In this document: piece by piece, positions 18,063 to 25,395 of the stretch
Layout of the letters: every line of letters starts with the position of its first letter
Numbering within the stretch: the stretch's first letter is position 1
Source of the DNA: Prevotella sp. MA2016
GTDB taxonomy: Bacteria > Bacteroidota > Bacteroidia > Bacteroidales > Bacteroidaceae
Direction: 5' to 3'
Assembly (NCBI RefSeq): GCF_000619825.1
Contig: NZ_JHUW01000006.1
Location: forward strand, 611,168 to 675,167
DNA length: 64,000 nucleotides
The notes under the pieces: generated by a model
Database searches by the model: none
Told to the model about the DNA's origin: nothing
What the model saw: only the letters and a program-made list of their open reading frames with translations
Program-made: the position numbers and the translations under genes

Positions 18063-18797
18063 ATGATGAGTATTACTATCGTAGAGAATGAGTCGGTCTT
18101 CGATCTGACTGCCTCACAACGTGTCATCAGGCAGATACTATTAAAACCAGATAGCGTTATCGGTTTGTCAACAGGTAGGACGACTAAGAATATGCACCGC
18201 AAAATTGTGGAACAACATCACAGAACGCCTTTTGATGTCAGTCACGTTACGTTTTTCGGATTGGACGAGGTGATGAATGTGCCCCGAACTTATGCTGGTG
18301 CTTGTTATACGATGTTGAAGACGGAGTTGATAGACGACTTGGGCATCGATAATGCCCATTTTCTGATGCTGCCCACCATGAGTTCTGACTGGGAAAAAGA
18401 CTGTAAAACATTTGTTGATAGTATAGAAGCGCGTGGGGGAATCGATCTCCTGATACTTGGATTAGGGGAGAATGGACATCTGGGATTCAATCAACCAGGT
18501 ACACCATTTGAGAGTGTGGCTTGGACGACGAGGATGAATGACGAGCTGGAGGCGCGCATTCGCCAGGAAACACAGACTCCTCTAAGTCTCTCTTTGGGTG
18601 GTGTCACACTGGGTATCAAGGATATCATGCATGCCAGGAAAATCGTTTTGGTGGCTAAGGGGGCGCATAAGGCCGATATGGTGCGCAGCATGTTATATGG
18701 TCCTGTATCAAGAGCAGTGCCAGCCTCAGTACTTCAACTTCATCCTCAATGCGAGTTTTTGTTGGATGCTGCTGCAGCTAAATTTGTGAAACGTTAA
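18063..18797 (+). CDS. Glucosamine-6-phosphate deaminase family protein (NagB-like)
   Basis: A 244-residue sugar-phosphate isomerase/deaminase of the NagB family, converting glucosamine-6-phosphate to fructose-6-phosphate and ammonia. Visible elements are the phosphate loop LSTGRTT, the general base D68 in FGLDEV, and LGLGENGHLGFNQPG with H139. The usual catalytic triad Glu (E148 of E. coli NagB) is Gln144 here, and Asn stands at the Asp141 position. Spacings to E. coli residues are conserved (69 between D68 and N137, 5 between H139 and Q144). The substitutions may mean altered specificity, for example a galactosamine or other amino-sugar phosphate. No NagA deacetylase lies nearby. The ATG can be either of two adjacent codons. 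Confidence 0.8.
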   Translation: MMSITIVENESVFDLTASQRVIRQILLKPDSVIGLSTGRTTKNMHRKIVEQHHRTPFDVSHVTFFGLDEVMNVPRTYAGACYTMLKTELIDDLGIDNAHFLMLPTMSSDWEKDCKTFVDSIEARGGIDLLILGLGENGHLGFNQPGTPFESVAWTTRMNDELEARIRQETQTPLSLSLGGVTLGIKDIMHARKIVLVAKGAHKADMVRSMLYGPVSRAVPASVLQLHPQCEFLLDAAAAKFVKR

Positions 18798-18801
18798 GAA
18801 G

Positions 18802-20082
18802 ATGATTGATATGAATTCAAAATTGCAACCGCAGACAAACTATTTTGGACCATTCCTCACAATGGTCTTTCTTTTTTTGATTGTAGGATTCCTAACTACA
18901 GCCAACGGACAGTTCCAAGGGCCTCTCAAGGCGGCTTTTCTTTCAGATGCAGGTAGCCTTAAAAACACTCTAACCACACTGGTAACCTTCTCTTGGTTTC
19001 TGGCTTATCCCGTTTGTGGCCGATTGGGATCAAAGTGGATTGAGTGTTATGGCTACAAGGGTACACTCATACGTGGGCTCATGGTGATGACCATTGGATT
19101 GCTATTGTTTTTCCTCTCCTCATGGTTTACAATGCATCTGCCTGATGCTGCATTACAGTTGAATGATCATAGCATTCCTGGCGGATTCTTTATTTTCCTG
19201 TTAGGATCCTTTGTTGTCGGAGCTTCGGCTACTATTCTGCAAGTGGTGATCAATCCTTACCTTACAGCCTGTAACGTTAAAAGCACTCAGGCAGTGCAAC
19301 GCCTGGCTATTGGTGGTACAGCAAATTCGGTAGGTACTACGATAGCCCCCTATTTTGTGTCGGGCATTGTGTTTGGTGGTCTTGCGTTGGAAGAAGTGCA
19401 AATCCAACAGTTGATGGTGCCTTTCCTGGTATTGGCGGCTGTTGTATTCATCATCATTTTTATTCTGCTTCGCCTCTCTCTTCCAGATATAAAGGGGACA
19501 CATCACGAAATGGGTGAGAAGCTGGAGAGAAGCGTGTGGTCTTTCAGTCATCTGGCGTATGGCGTGGTGGCTATCTTTTTCTATGTGGGATGTGAGGTGT
19601 GTATTGGTACAAACATCAACCTCTATGTCAGCGAGGATCTTGGATTAGACATTTCTGTATGCACGTTGATGGCAACACTCTATTGGGGTGGCCTGTTGGT
19701 AGGAAGAATGTTGGGAAGCACACTCAGCACCATCCATCCTCGTGTCCAATTGATATTTACCACAACGATGGCCTGTTTATTGGTTATAATGGCTATGCTG
19801 ACTAATAACCCATGGATATTGGTGGCGGTAGGTCTATGTCACAGCATCATGTGGGGAGCCATTTTTACTTTGGCTGTATCAAAACTCGGAAAATATACTT
19901 CTGTAGCTTCTGGCGTATTCATGATTGGAGTGGTTGGCGGTGCCCTGTTGCCACTCCTCCAAGGCCTACTGGCTGACTGGATGGGCCATTGGCGTTGGTC
20001 GTGGTCCATCGTTCTTTTCGGCGAGTTGGTCATGCTTTTCTATGCACTCATAGGTTCTAAAGTCCGGCAATCAGCTCTTTAA
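18802..20082 (+). CDS. MFS sugar permease (FucP/GlcP-like family)
   Basis: A 426-residue inner-membrane permease with about twelve membrane helices. The sequence around FLTTANGQFQGPLKAAF and the loop after helix 2 (GRLGSKWIECYGYKGTLIRG) match the fucose/glucose/galactose-H+ symporter branch common in Bacteroidetes. It probably brings the sugar released in the periplasm by the PUL1 enzymes into the cytoplasm for the ROK kinase and NagB-like enzyme. It starts 4 bp after nagB. The long hairpin at 20106-20171 ends this block. Confidence 0.85.
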   Translation: MIDMNSKLQPQTNYFGPFLTMVFLFLIVGFLTTANGQFQGPLKAAFLSDAGSLKNTLTTLVTFSWFLAYPVCGRLGSKWIECYGYKGTLIRGLMVMTIGLLLFFLSSWFTMHLPDAALQLNDHSIPGGFFIFLLGSFVVGASATILQVVINPYLTACNVKSTQAVQRLAIGGTANSVGTTIAPYFVSGIVFGGLALEEVQIQQLMVPFLVLAAVVFIIIFILLRLSLPDIKGTHHEMGEKLERSVWSFSHLAYGVVAIFFYVGCEVCIGTNINLYVSEDLGLDISVCTLMATLYWGGLLVGRMLGSTLSTIHPRVQLIFTTTMACLLVIMAMLTNNPWILVAVGLCHSIMWGAIFTLAVSKLGKYTSVASGVFMIGVVGGALLPLLQGLLADWMGHWRWSWSIVLFGELVMLFYALIGSKVRQSAL

Positions 20083-20105
20083 GGGGCTTACTTTCTGATA
20101 GTGAA

Positions 20106-20171
20106 GGTTAATAAAATGACAAATATGTGTAGCATGATAGTTTTTCTACACTATTTGTCATTTTGTTAACC
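20106..20171 (+). terminator. Long inverted repeat (terminator or leader element) before the first SusC
   Basis: The arms 20106-20132 and 20146-20171 pair over about 26 bp with one mismatch and one bulged base around a 13-nt loop. The right arm is followed by CTCTTTTTTG. It lies 23 bp after the permease stop and 91 bp before the SusC start. A rho-independent terminator of the upstream block is the simplest reading. Attenuation of the susCD operon is also possible, because no gene lies between. Confidence 0.7.
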
Positions 20172-20191
20172 TCTTTTTTGTGTATAAGGCC

Positions 20192-20199
20192 TAATTTTG
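20192..20199 (+). promoter_or_regulatory. Candidate -7 box (TAATTTTG) for the first SusC operon
   Basis: TAATTTTG matches TAnnTTTG, 63 bases before the SusC ATG and just after the hairpin at 20106-20171. No TTTG was found at the usual 19-21 bp spacing upstream, so an activator may be needed. Confidence 0.45.
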
Positions 20200-20262
20200 C
20201 TCCCCGTAATAAAACTAAAAAGTCGAAGCAAACAATTATTATTAACTCTAATGTTATTTTGA

Positions 20263-23200
20263 ATGGGAAAGTTATGCAAAATGAGTCTCCTCTTGTTGGC
20301 CTTGTTGCTACAAGGAGTGTGCCTTGCACAAGGCTTCATTGATGTGCGAGGTTGTGTTACTGACGAGCAGAACGAACCGATTATTGGTGCCACTGTGCAA
20401 ATCAAAGACAAGTCGAAGGGCACAGTCACCGATGTCGGAGGCAATTATCTTTTGTCGAGAGTTCCCAAGGGTACGACCTTGGTATTCTCTTACGTTGGTT
20501 GCAAATCTGTGGAAATGAAAGCGACAACGGGACCAATGAATGTGGTTCTTGTGGCAAGTAATGAGATGCTCAACGAATTAGTGGTAATTGGCTATGGTCA
20601 GCAGAGTAAGGTCACACTGACAGGCTCCGTGTCAAACGTGAGTGGAAAGGAACTCCTGAAGTCGCCTGCTGCCTCTCTGGGTAATGCCCTTACTGGTAAG
20701 TTGCCTGGCCTGCAGTCGGTGCAGTACACTGGTGTTCCTGGTGGCGATGATCCTGTCATCCGCATCCGTGGTATAGGCTCTTTCAATAGTGCCGAACCGC
20801 TCGTGTTGGTAGATGGGGTAGAGCGTGAGTTCAGTCAGATTGACCCGAACGAGGTGCAGGATATTTCAATCCTCAAAGATGCTTCTGCAACGGCTGTTTT
20901 TGGTGTGCGTGGTGCTAATGGTGTTATCCTTGTAACTACCCGTCGTGGTGCCGTGGGGAAACCAACCATCTCACTGACAACCTCATTCGGACTGCAACAG
21001 ATATCCAGATTTCTCGAACCTGCCAGCTCTTATGAATATGCTACTGCCTATAACCATGCCCAAGAGGTGGAAGGGGTGGCCGAAGATGGATGGAAATTCT
21101 CGAAGGAAGCTATCCAACACTGGAAGGATATGGATATGCCTACGGTCTATCCAAGCACCAACTGGTTCAAATACCTGATGAATGATCATGCCTGGCAAGA
21201 CCAATATAATATTAATGTGTCGGGTGGCACAGAACGTGCCAGATATTTTGTTTCTGCAGGAATGCTCAACCAAAATGGACTGTTCAAGACTTTCGGGCAG
21301 AGTGATGATGCCAACTTCAAATACCGTCGTTATAATTTCCGTGCTAATCTGGATGTTGATTTATCCCAACGGAGCACGCTCTCTATTGGCATCGGTGGAC
21401 GTATTGGACGTCGTAACTCTATCGGTAATGGCGAGTATAACGGCCAGTCGGGAGTCTTTGGCGTAGAGGGACTGCTTAATAACGGTACACCTATGTCGGG
21501 CTATGGTCTTGACAACAGAGGGCGCCGTATTGTCTCCGATCCCGATCTGGTGGGTGCTGTAGGCTCAGATGGTCTAGGTCTCATCTACGAGCATGGTTAT
21601 ACCACACAGCGTCAGAGTGTAGTGAATCTCGACCTGCAGTATAAGCTCAAACTCGATTTTATTACCAAGGGTCTTGATTTCCGTATCAAGGGCTCCTATA
21701 ACTCTGATTATACGCAGCAAAAGGCTCGTACCACGGGTGGTGGTATCAACTATAAGGCTACTATCGTCAAAGGCGAATATGATGATGATGGCTCGCCAAA
21801 GATTGCGTATGTCCGTCAAGGTGACTCGTGGCCGCTTGGCTACAGCGAATCGAAATGGGGTGGTAGAAACTGGTATGCTGAGGCGAGCCTGAACTATGCT
21901 CGTAAGTTTGGTGACCATAATCTTGGCGCCCTCGTCCTTTATAATGAATCCAAAAACTACTATCCTGGCGGTCAGTATAATTCTATCCCTCGTGGCTACG
22001 TAGGTATGGTGGGACGTTTGACTTACGACTATCAGACAAAGTATATGGTTGACTTTAATATGGGTTACAATGGCTCAGAGAACTTTGCCCGAGGTAAGCG
22101 TTTCGGCTTCTTCCCATCAGCTTCTCTTGGTTGGATAGCCTCGTCTGAAAAGTTCTGGGAACCTATCCGTAAAGTCATTTCTTATTTTAAGATTCGTGGC
22201 TCAGTCGGTAAGGTTGGTAATGACCAGGGAATAGGACGTTTCCTCTATCTGCCTGGTACTTGGCAATTCTACAATAATAATGGTGGTGCCTGGTGGACCA
22301 ACGACCGTACAGGTAACTTCGGTGTCAACAATGGCTCATTCATGCCGGGTGCACGCGAATCTACCAATGGTAATCCCGATGTGACTTGGGAGACTGCCAC
22401 CAAACAGAACTATGGTTTCGACATTCATTTCTTCGACGACCGTTTGAGTTTTGGTTTAGACCTCTTTTGGGAAGATCGTAAGAACATCCTCGTTTCTAAT
22501 GAGACCACCATTGCCAGTATCTCTGCTTTGAAACCCAACTCGATTAATTTCGGTCGTGTGAAGAACCATGGTTATGAGATTACGTTGCGCTGGGCTGATA
22601 AGATTGGTGAGGTGAGCTATTCTATAGCGCCAACTTTTGCTTTTGCTCGTAATGAGATTGTTGAGATGGCCGAAGTGAAGAAGGAGTTCCCCCATATGTA
22701 TCATACAGGACATCCTGTAGGACAGCCTTTCGGCTATGAATTCTTTGAATTCTATGTGCCTGGTCAAACCGAACAGCATTACAAGGATGTTTATGGTGTT
22801 GACATGCCTGACCAACAGATAACGCTGCGTCCTGGTGATAGTGTGTTTGTCGATTATACTGGTGATGGAAAAGTGGATGCCAATGATGTGCATGCCATCG
22901 GCTATAGCGACATTCCAGAATATACTGGTAGCATTAACGCAACACTCAACTGGAAAGGTTTTGATTTTTCCATGACCTGGGTGGGGGCTACCCACGTCAA
23001 CCGTCAGCTGAGCTCATTCTATACACCAGCTTTTGGTACTGGCAACCAGTCGATGCTGAACAAGTGGGTGTATGATAACTCGTGGACGGCAGACAATCTG
23101 AATGCCATACTGCCTCGCATCTCTCTTGAGAAATCGGCACGTGAGCATAATGGAGCCCTTTCGTCTCCATGGATGGTTGATGCATCATATATCCGTCTGA

Positions 23201-23394
23201 AGAACATGGAAATTGGCTATTCGTTCCGCATACCAGGAATACCCATCAATAATATCCGTGTTTATGCCAATGGCTACAACCTTCTTACTTTCACAAGTTT
23301 CAAGGCTAATGACCCAGAGGCGCAAGCCGGTTATGGTAGCACGCGTTACCCCATGACTCGCGTCTATAACTTCGGAATTAACTTTAACTTCTAA
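20263..23394 (+). CDS. SusC/RagA-type TonB-dependent outer-membrane transporter (PUL1, first pair)
   Basis: A 1043-residue TonB-dependent transporter. After the signal peptide (to about LAQ, residue 23) comes a carboxypeptidase-regulatory-like domain (about 25-100, VRGCVTDEQNEPIIGATV), the TonB-box region ELVVIGYGQQSK, the plug domain (about 110-220, with RIRGIGSFNSAEPLVLVDG and ILKDASATAVFG), and the 22-strand barrel ending in the aromatic C-terminus NFGINFNF. It forms a lidded pore with the SusD-like protein encoded 11 bp downstream, importing oligosaccharides released at the surface. The glycan is unknown. The PUL context suggests a GlcNAc- or glucosamine-containing one. Confidence 0.93.
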   Translation: MGKLCKMSLLLLALLLQGVCLAQGFIDVRGCVTDEQNEPIIGATVQIKDKSKGTVTDVGGNYLLSRVPKGTTLVFSYVGCKSVEMKATTGPMNVVLVASNEMLNELVVIGYGQQSKVTLTGSVSNVSGKELLKSPAASLGNALTGKLPGLQSVQYTGVPGGDDPVIRIRGIGSFNSAEPLVLVDGVEREFSQIDPNEVQDISILKDASATAVFGVRGANGVILVTTRRGAVGKPTISLTTSFGLQQISRFLEPASSYEYATAYNHAQEVEGVAEDGWKFSKEAIQHWKDMDMPTVYPSTNWFKYLMNDHAWQDQYNINVSGGTERARYFVSAGMLNQNGLFKTFGQSDDANFKYRRYNFRANLDVDLSQRSTLSIGIGGRIGRRNSIGNGEYNGQSGVFGVEGLLNNGTPMSGYGLDNRGRRIVSDPDLVGAVGSDGLGLIYEHGYTTQRQSVVNLDLQYKLKLDFITKGLDFRIKGSYNSDYTQQKARTTGGGINYKATIVKGEYDDDGSPKIAYVRQGDSWPLGYSESKWGGRNWYAEASLNYARKFGDHNLGALVLYNESKNYYPGGQYNSIPRGYVGMVGRLTYDYQTKYMVDFNMGYNGSENFARGKRFGFFPSASLGWIASSEKFWEPIRKVISYFKIRGSVGKVGNDQGIGRFLYLPGTWQFYNNNGGAWWTNDRTGNFGVNNGSFMPGARESTNGNPDVTWETATKQNYGFDIHFFDDRLSFGLDLFWEDRKNILVSNETTIASISALKPNSINFGRVKNHGYEITLRWADKIGEVSYSIAPTFAFARNEIVEMAEVKKEFPHMYHTGHPVGQPFGYEFFEFYVPGQTEQHYKDVYGVDMPDQQITLRPGDSVFVDYTGDGKVDANDVHAIGYSDIPEYTGSINATLNWKGFDFSMTWVGATHVNRQLSSFYTPAFGTGNQSMLNKWVYDNSWTADNLNAILPRISLEKSAREHNGALSSPWMVDASYIRLKNMEIGYSFRIPGIPINNIRVYANGYNLLTFTSFKANDPEAQAGYGSTRYPMTRVYNFGINFNF

Positions 23395-23405
23395 CAATCA
23401 AGACA

Positions 23406-25361
23406 ATGAATTATATCCAAAAACTCAAAATGAAGACCGCTGCCATGCTCTGTGTTGCTGCGAGCTCACTGGCTTCGTGTGTAGATGATATAAATATTGG
23501 AAATGGCTTTCTCGATAAGCAGCCGGGCGTCGATGTGACCATGGACACCATTTTTGTCAAAGGAGAGAGTGCCAAACGCTTTCTCTGGCACATGTATGGT
23601 GCCATGCATAACCCCTTCACCTATACTGGTGCAGTATGGTACTCGCATCCCGATGCGCTTACTGATATCTGTCAGTCATACTGTGGATGGCATAATTTGG
23701 GAAAATACTATGGTGGCGACCTAACTGAAACAGATCAGGATAATGGCGGTTTTGTTAAATTCCCTTTTATTGCTAATGGTGATGGTAATAGTCGTGCTGG
23801 CATCTGGCGTACGATTCGTGAAGGGTGGATCTTTATGGAGAATATCGATCGTGTCCCCGACTTGAGCGAATCAGAGAAGAGTCAGTTGCGTGGTGAGGTC
23901 TATGTTATCATGGCCTCGCGCTATTTCGATGCCTTCCGTAATTTCGGTGGTCTTCCCAAAGTAGATCGTTCTTACCAAGCTGCTGATATCGTAGATGGCA
24001 AACGTATGAGCGTTATCGAAACTGCCGAATTTATCGACCAGCTCCTTCAGGCGGCCATCGATGAACCAGGTCTGCCCTTCTATGTTCAGGACCAGGCTTC
24101 GAATTCTGGTCGACTGACTAAGGGCTCGGCTTATGGTCTGCGTGTGAAACTCTGGAATTTCGTGGCTTCTCCTTTGTTCAATAGCGACCAACCTTATCTG
24201 CAGTTTACGCGTCATGAAGAGAATCAGGACCTTCACCAGATATGGACAGGTGGCTATCAGGCGGATTTGTGGCAGAAGGCGCTCAAGGCTTGCGAGGATT
24301 TCTTCCAGGCCAATAGTGCGAATGGCAATTATTTCGCTCTTGTTCAGCCTGAAGGTAATACTGAACAAGACTATTGTAATGCTTTCCGTGCAGCTTACTG
24401 GTTCCGTGGCAACAGCGAGAAGGTGATTGAAGTGCATGCTGGTCCTGGTAACAATGCCTGGAATGGTGACTGGAACGTAGAAGGTATGGATGAGTTTGGT
24501 ATGGCCCTCTTCACCCTAGAGTACATGGAGATGTTTGGTATGGCTGATGGACGTAACTTCCCTTACGACGATGTGTTCAATACTGATAACTCCGATAATG
24601 TGGATATTTTTGCCAATCGCGATCCACGTCTCTATGAGACGATGGTGGTGAATCGCAATAATCTGGTTGAACAGTATAACGGACTGTCGAGCACAGAAAT
24701 CTGGCAGGGTGGTAATGTCGATCAGAACTTCAATCCCCAAGTCACCGATAACCCTTGGTCAACACGACTGAAACTATTTAAATATCTCCGTGACAACGGT
24801 TATGCTGCTTACTATCCCACCAATTATGCTTATCTGCGTATGGCTGATATTCACCTTTGCTATGCTGAGGCATTGGCACAGACAGGTAACTTGCAGAAAG
24901 CCTGCGACGAAATGAATAAGGTACGTGCACGTGTAGGATTAGGTAAGGTAGAGGTGATGAATCCAAAACTCAACCTCACATCCAACAAAGATAACTTTAT
25001 CGAGCAACTTTTCAAAGAGCGTGCTTGCGAATTTGGATATGAAGACTCTCGTTGGTATGACCTGATACGTTACAAGAGATCAGATATCTTCAAGAAGCAG
25101 GTGCACCAATTACGTGTATGGCGTAAGGATGCCAATGGAAAGAAGATGGATCCTGCTGACTATCATGGCGATACGAGCCTTCAGCCTGGCGAACCATGGC
25201 CTGACTGTATCTATGAAAAGGTGCCTTGTACCAATAATATCCGTGTATGGTGGGATACCAATAGCCAGACCAGCAAGTGGAACGATAAATGGTATCTTTC
25301 ACCTATCTCACGAGATGAAATCAATAAGGGCTATGGTCTGAACCAGAACCCCGGTTGGTAA
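23406..25361 (+). CDS. SusD/RagB-like surface lipoprotein (PUL1, first pair)
   Basis: A 651-residue SusD-family lipoprotein with a lipobox ending at C25 (SLASC). The SusD-like N-terminal TPR region (about 95-200, with MASRYFDAFRNFGGLPKVDRS) and the C-terminal half with ADIHLCYAEALAQ, ACEFGYEDSRWYDLIRYKR and the terminal NQNPGW are plain. It is longer than the typical 500-560 residues. SusD proteins bind glycan and cap the partner SusC. It sits 11 bp after the SusC gene and 34 bp before the second SusC. Confidence 0.92.
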   Translation: MNYIQKLKMKTAAMLCVAASSLASCVDDINIGNGFLDKQPGVDVTMDTIFVKGESAKRFLWHMYGAMHNPFTYTGAVWYSHPDALTDICQSYCGWHNLGKYYGGDLTETDQDNGGFVKFPFIANGDGNSRAGIWRTIREGWIFMENIDRVPDLSESEKSQLRGEVYVIMASRYFDAFRNFGGLPKVDRSYQAADIVDGKRMSVIETAEFIDQLLQAAIDEPGLPFYVQDQASNSGRLTKGSAYGLRVKLWNFVASPLFNSDQPYLQFTRHEENQDLHQIWTGGYQADLWQKALKACEDFFQANSANGNYFALVQPEGNTEQDYCNAFRAAYWFRGNSEKVIEVHAGPGNNAWNGDWNVEGMDEFGMALFTLEYMEMFGMADGRNFPYDDVFNTDNSDNVDIFANRDPRLYETMVVNRNNLVEQYNGLSSTEIWQGGNVDQNFNPQVTDNPWSTRLKLFKYLRDNGYAAYYPTNYAYLRMADIHLCYAEALAQTGNLQKACDEMNKVRARVGLGKVEVMNPKLNLTSNKDNFIEQLFKERACEFGYEDSRWYDLIRYKRSDIFKKQVHQLRVWRKDANGKKMDPADYHGDTSLQPGEPWPDCIYEKVPCTNNIRVWWDTNSQTSKWNDKWYLSPISRDEINKGYGLNQNPGW

Positions 25362-25395
25362 TTCGGATTAAAAATATCAATAAGACTTAAAGAAT

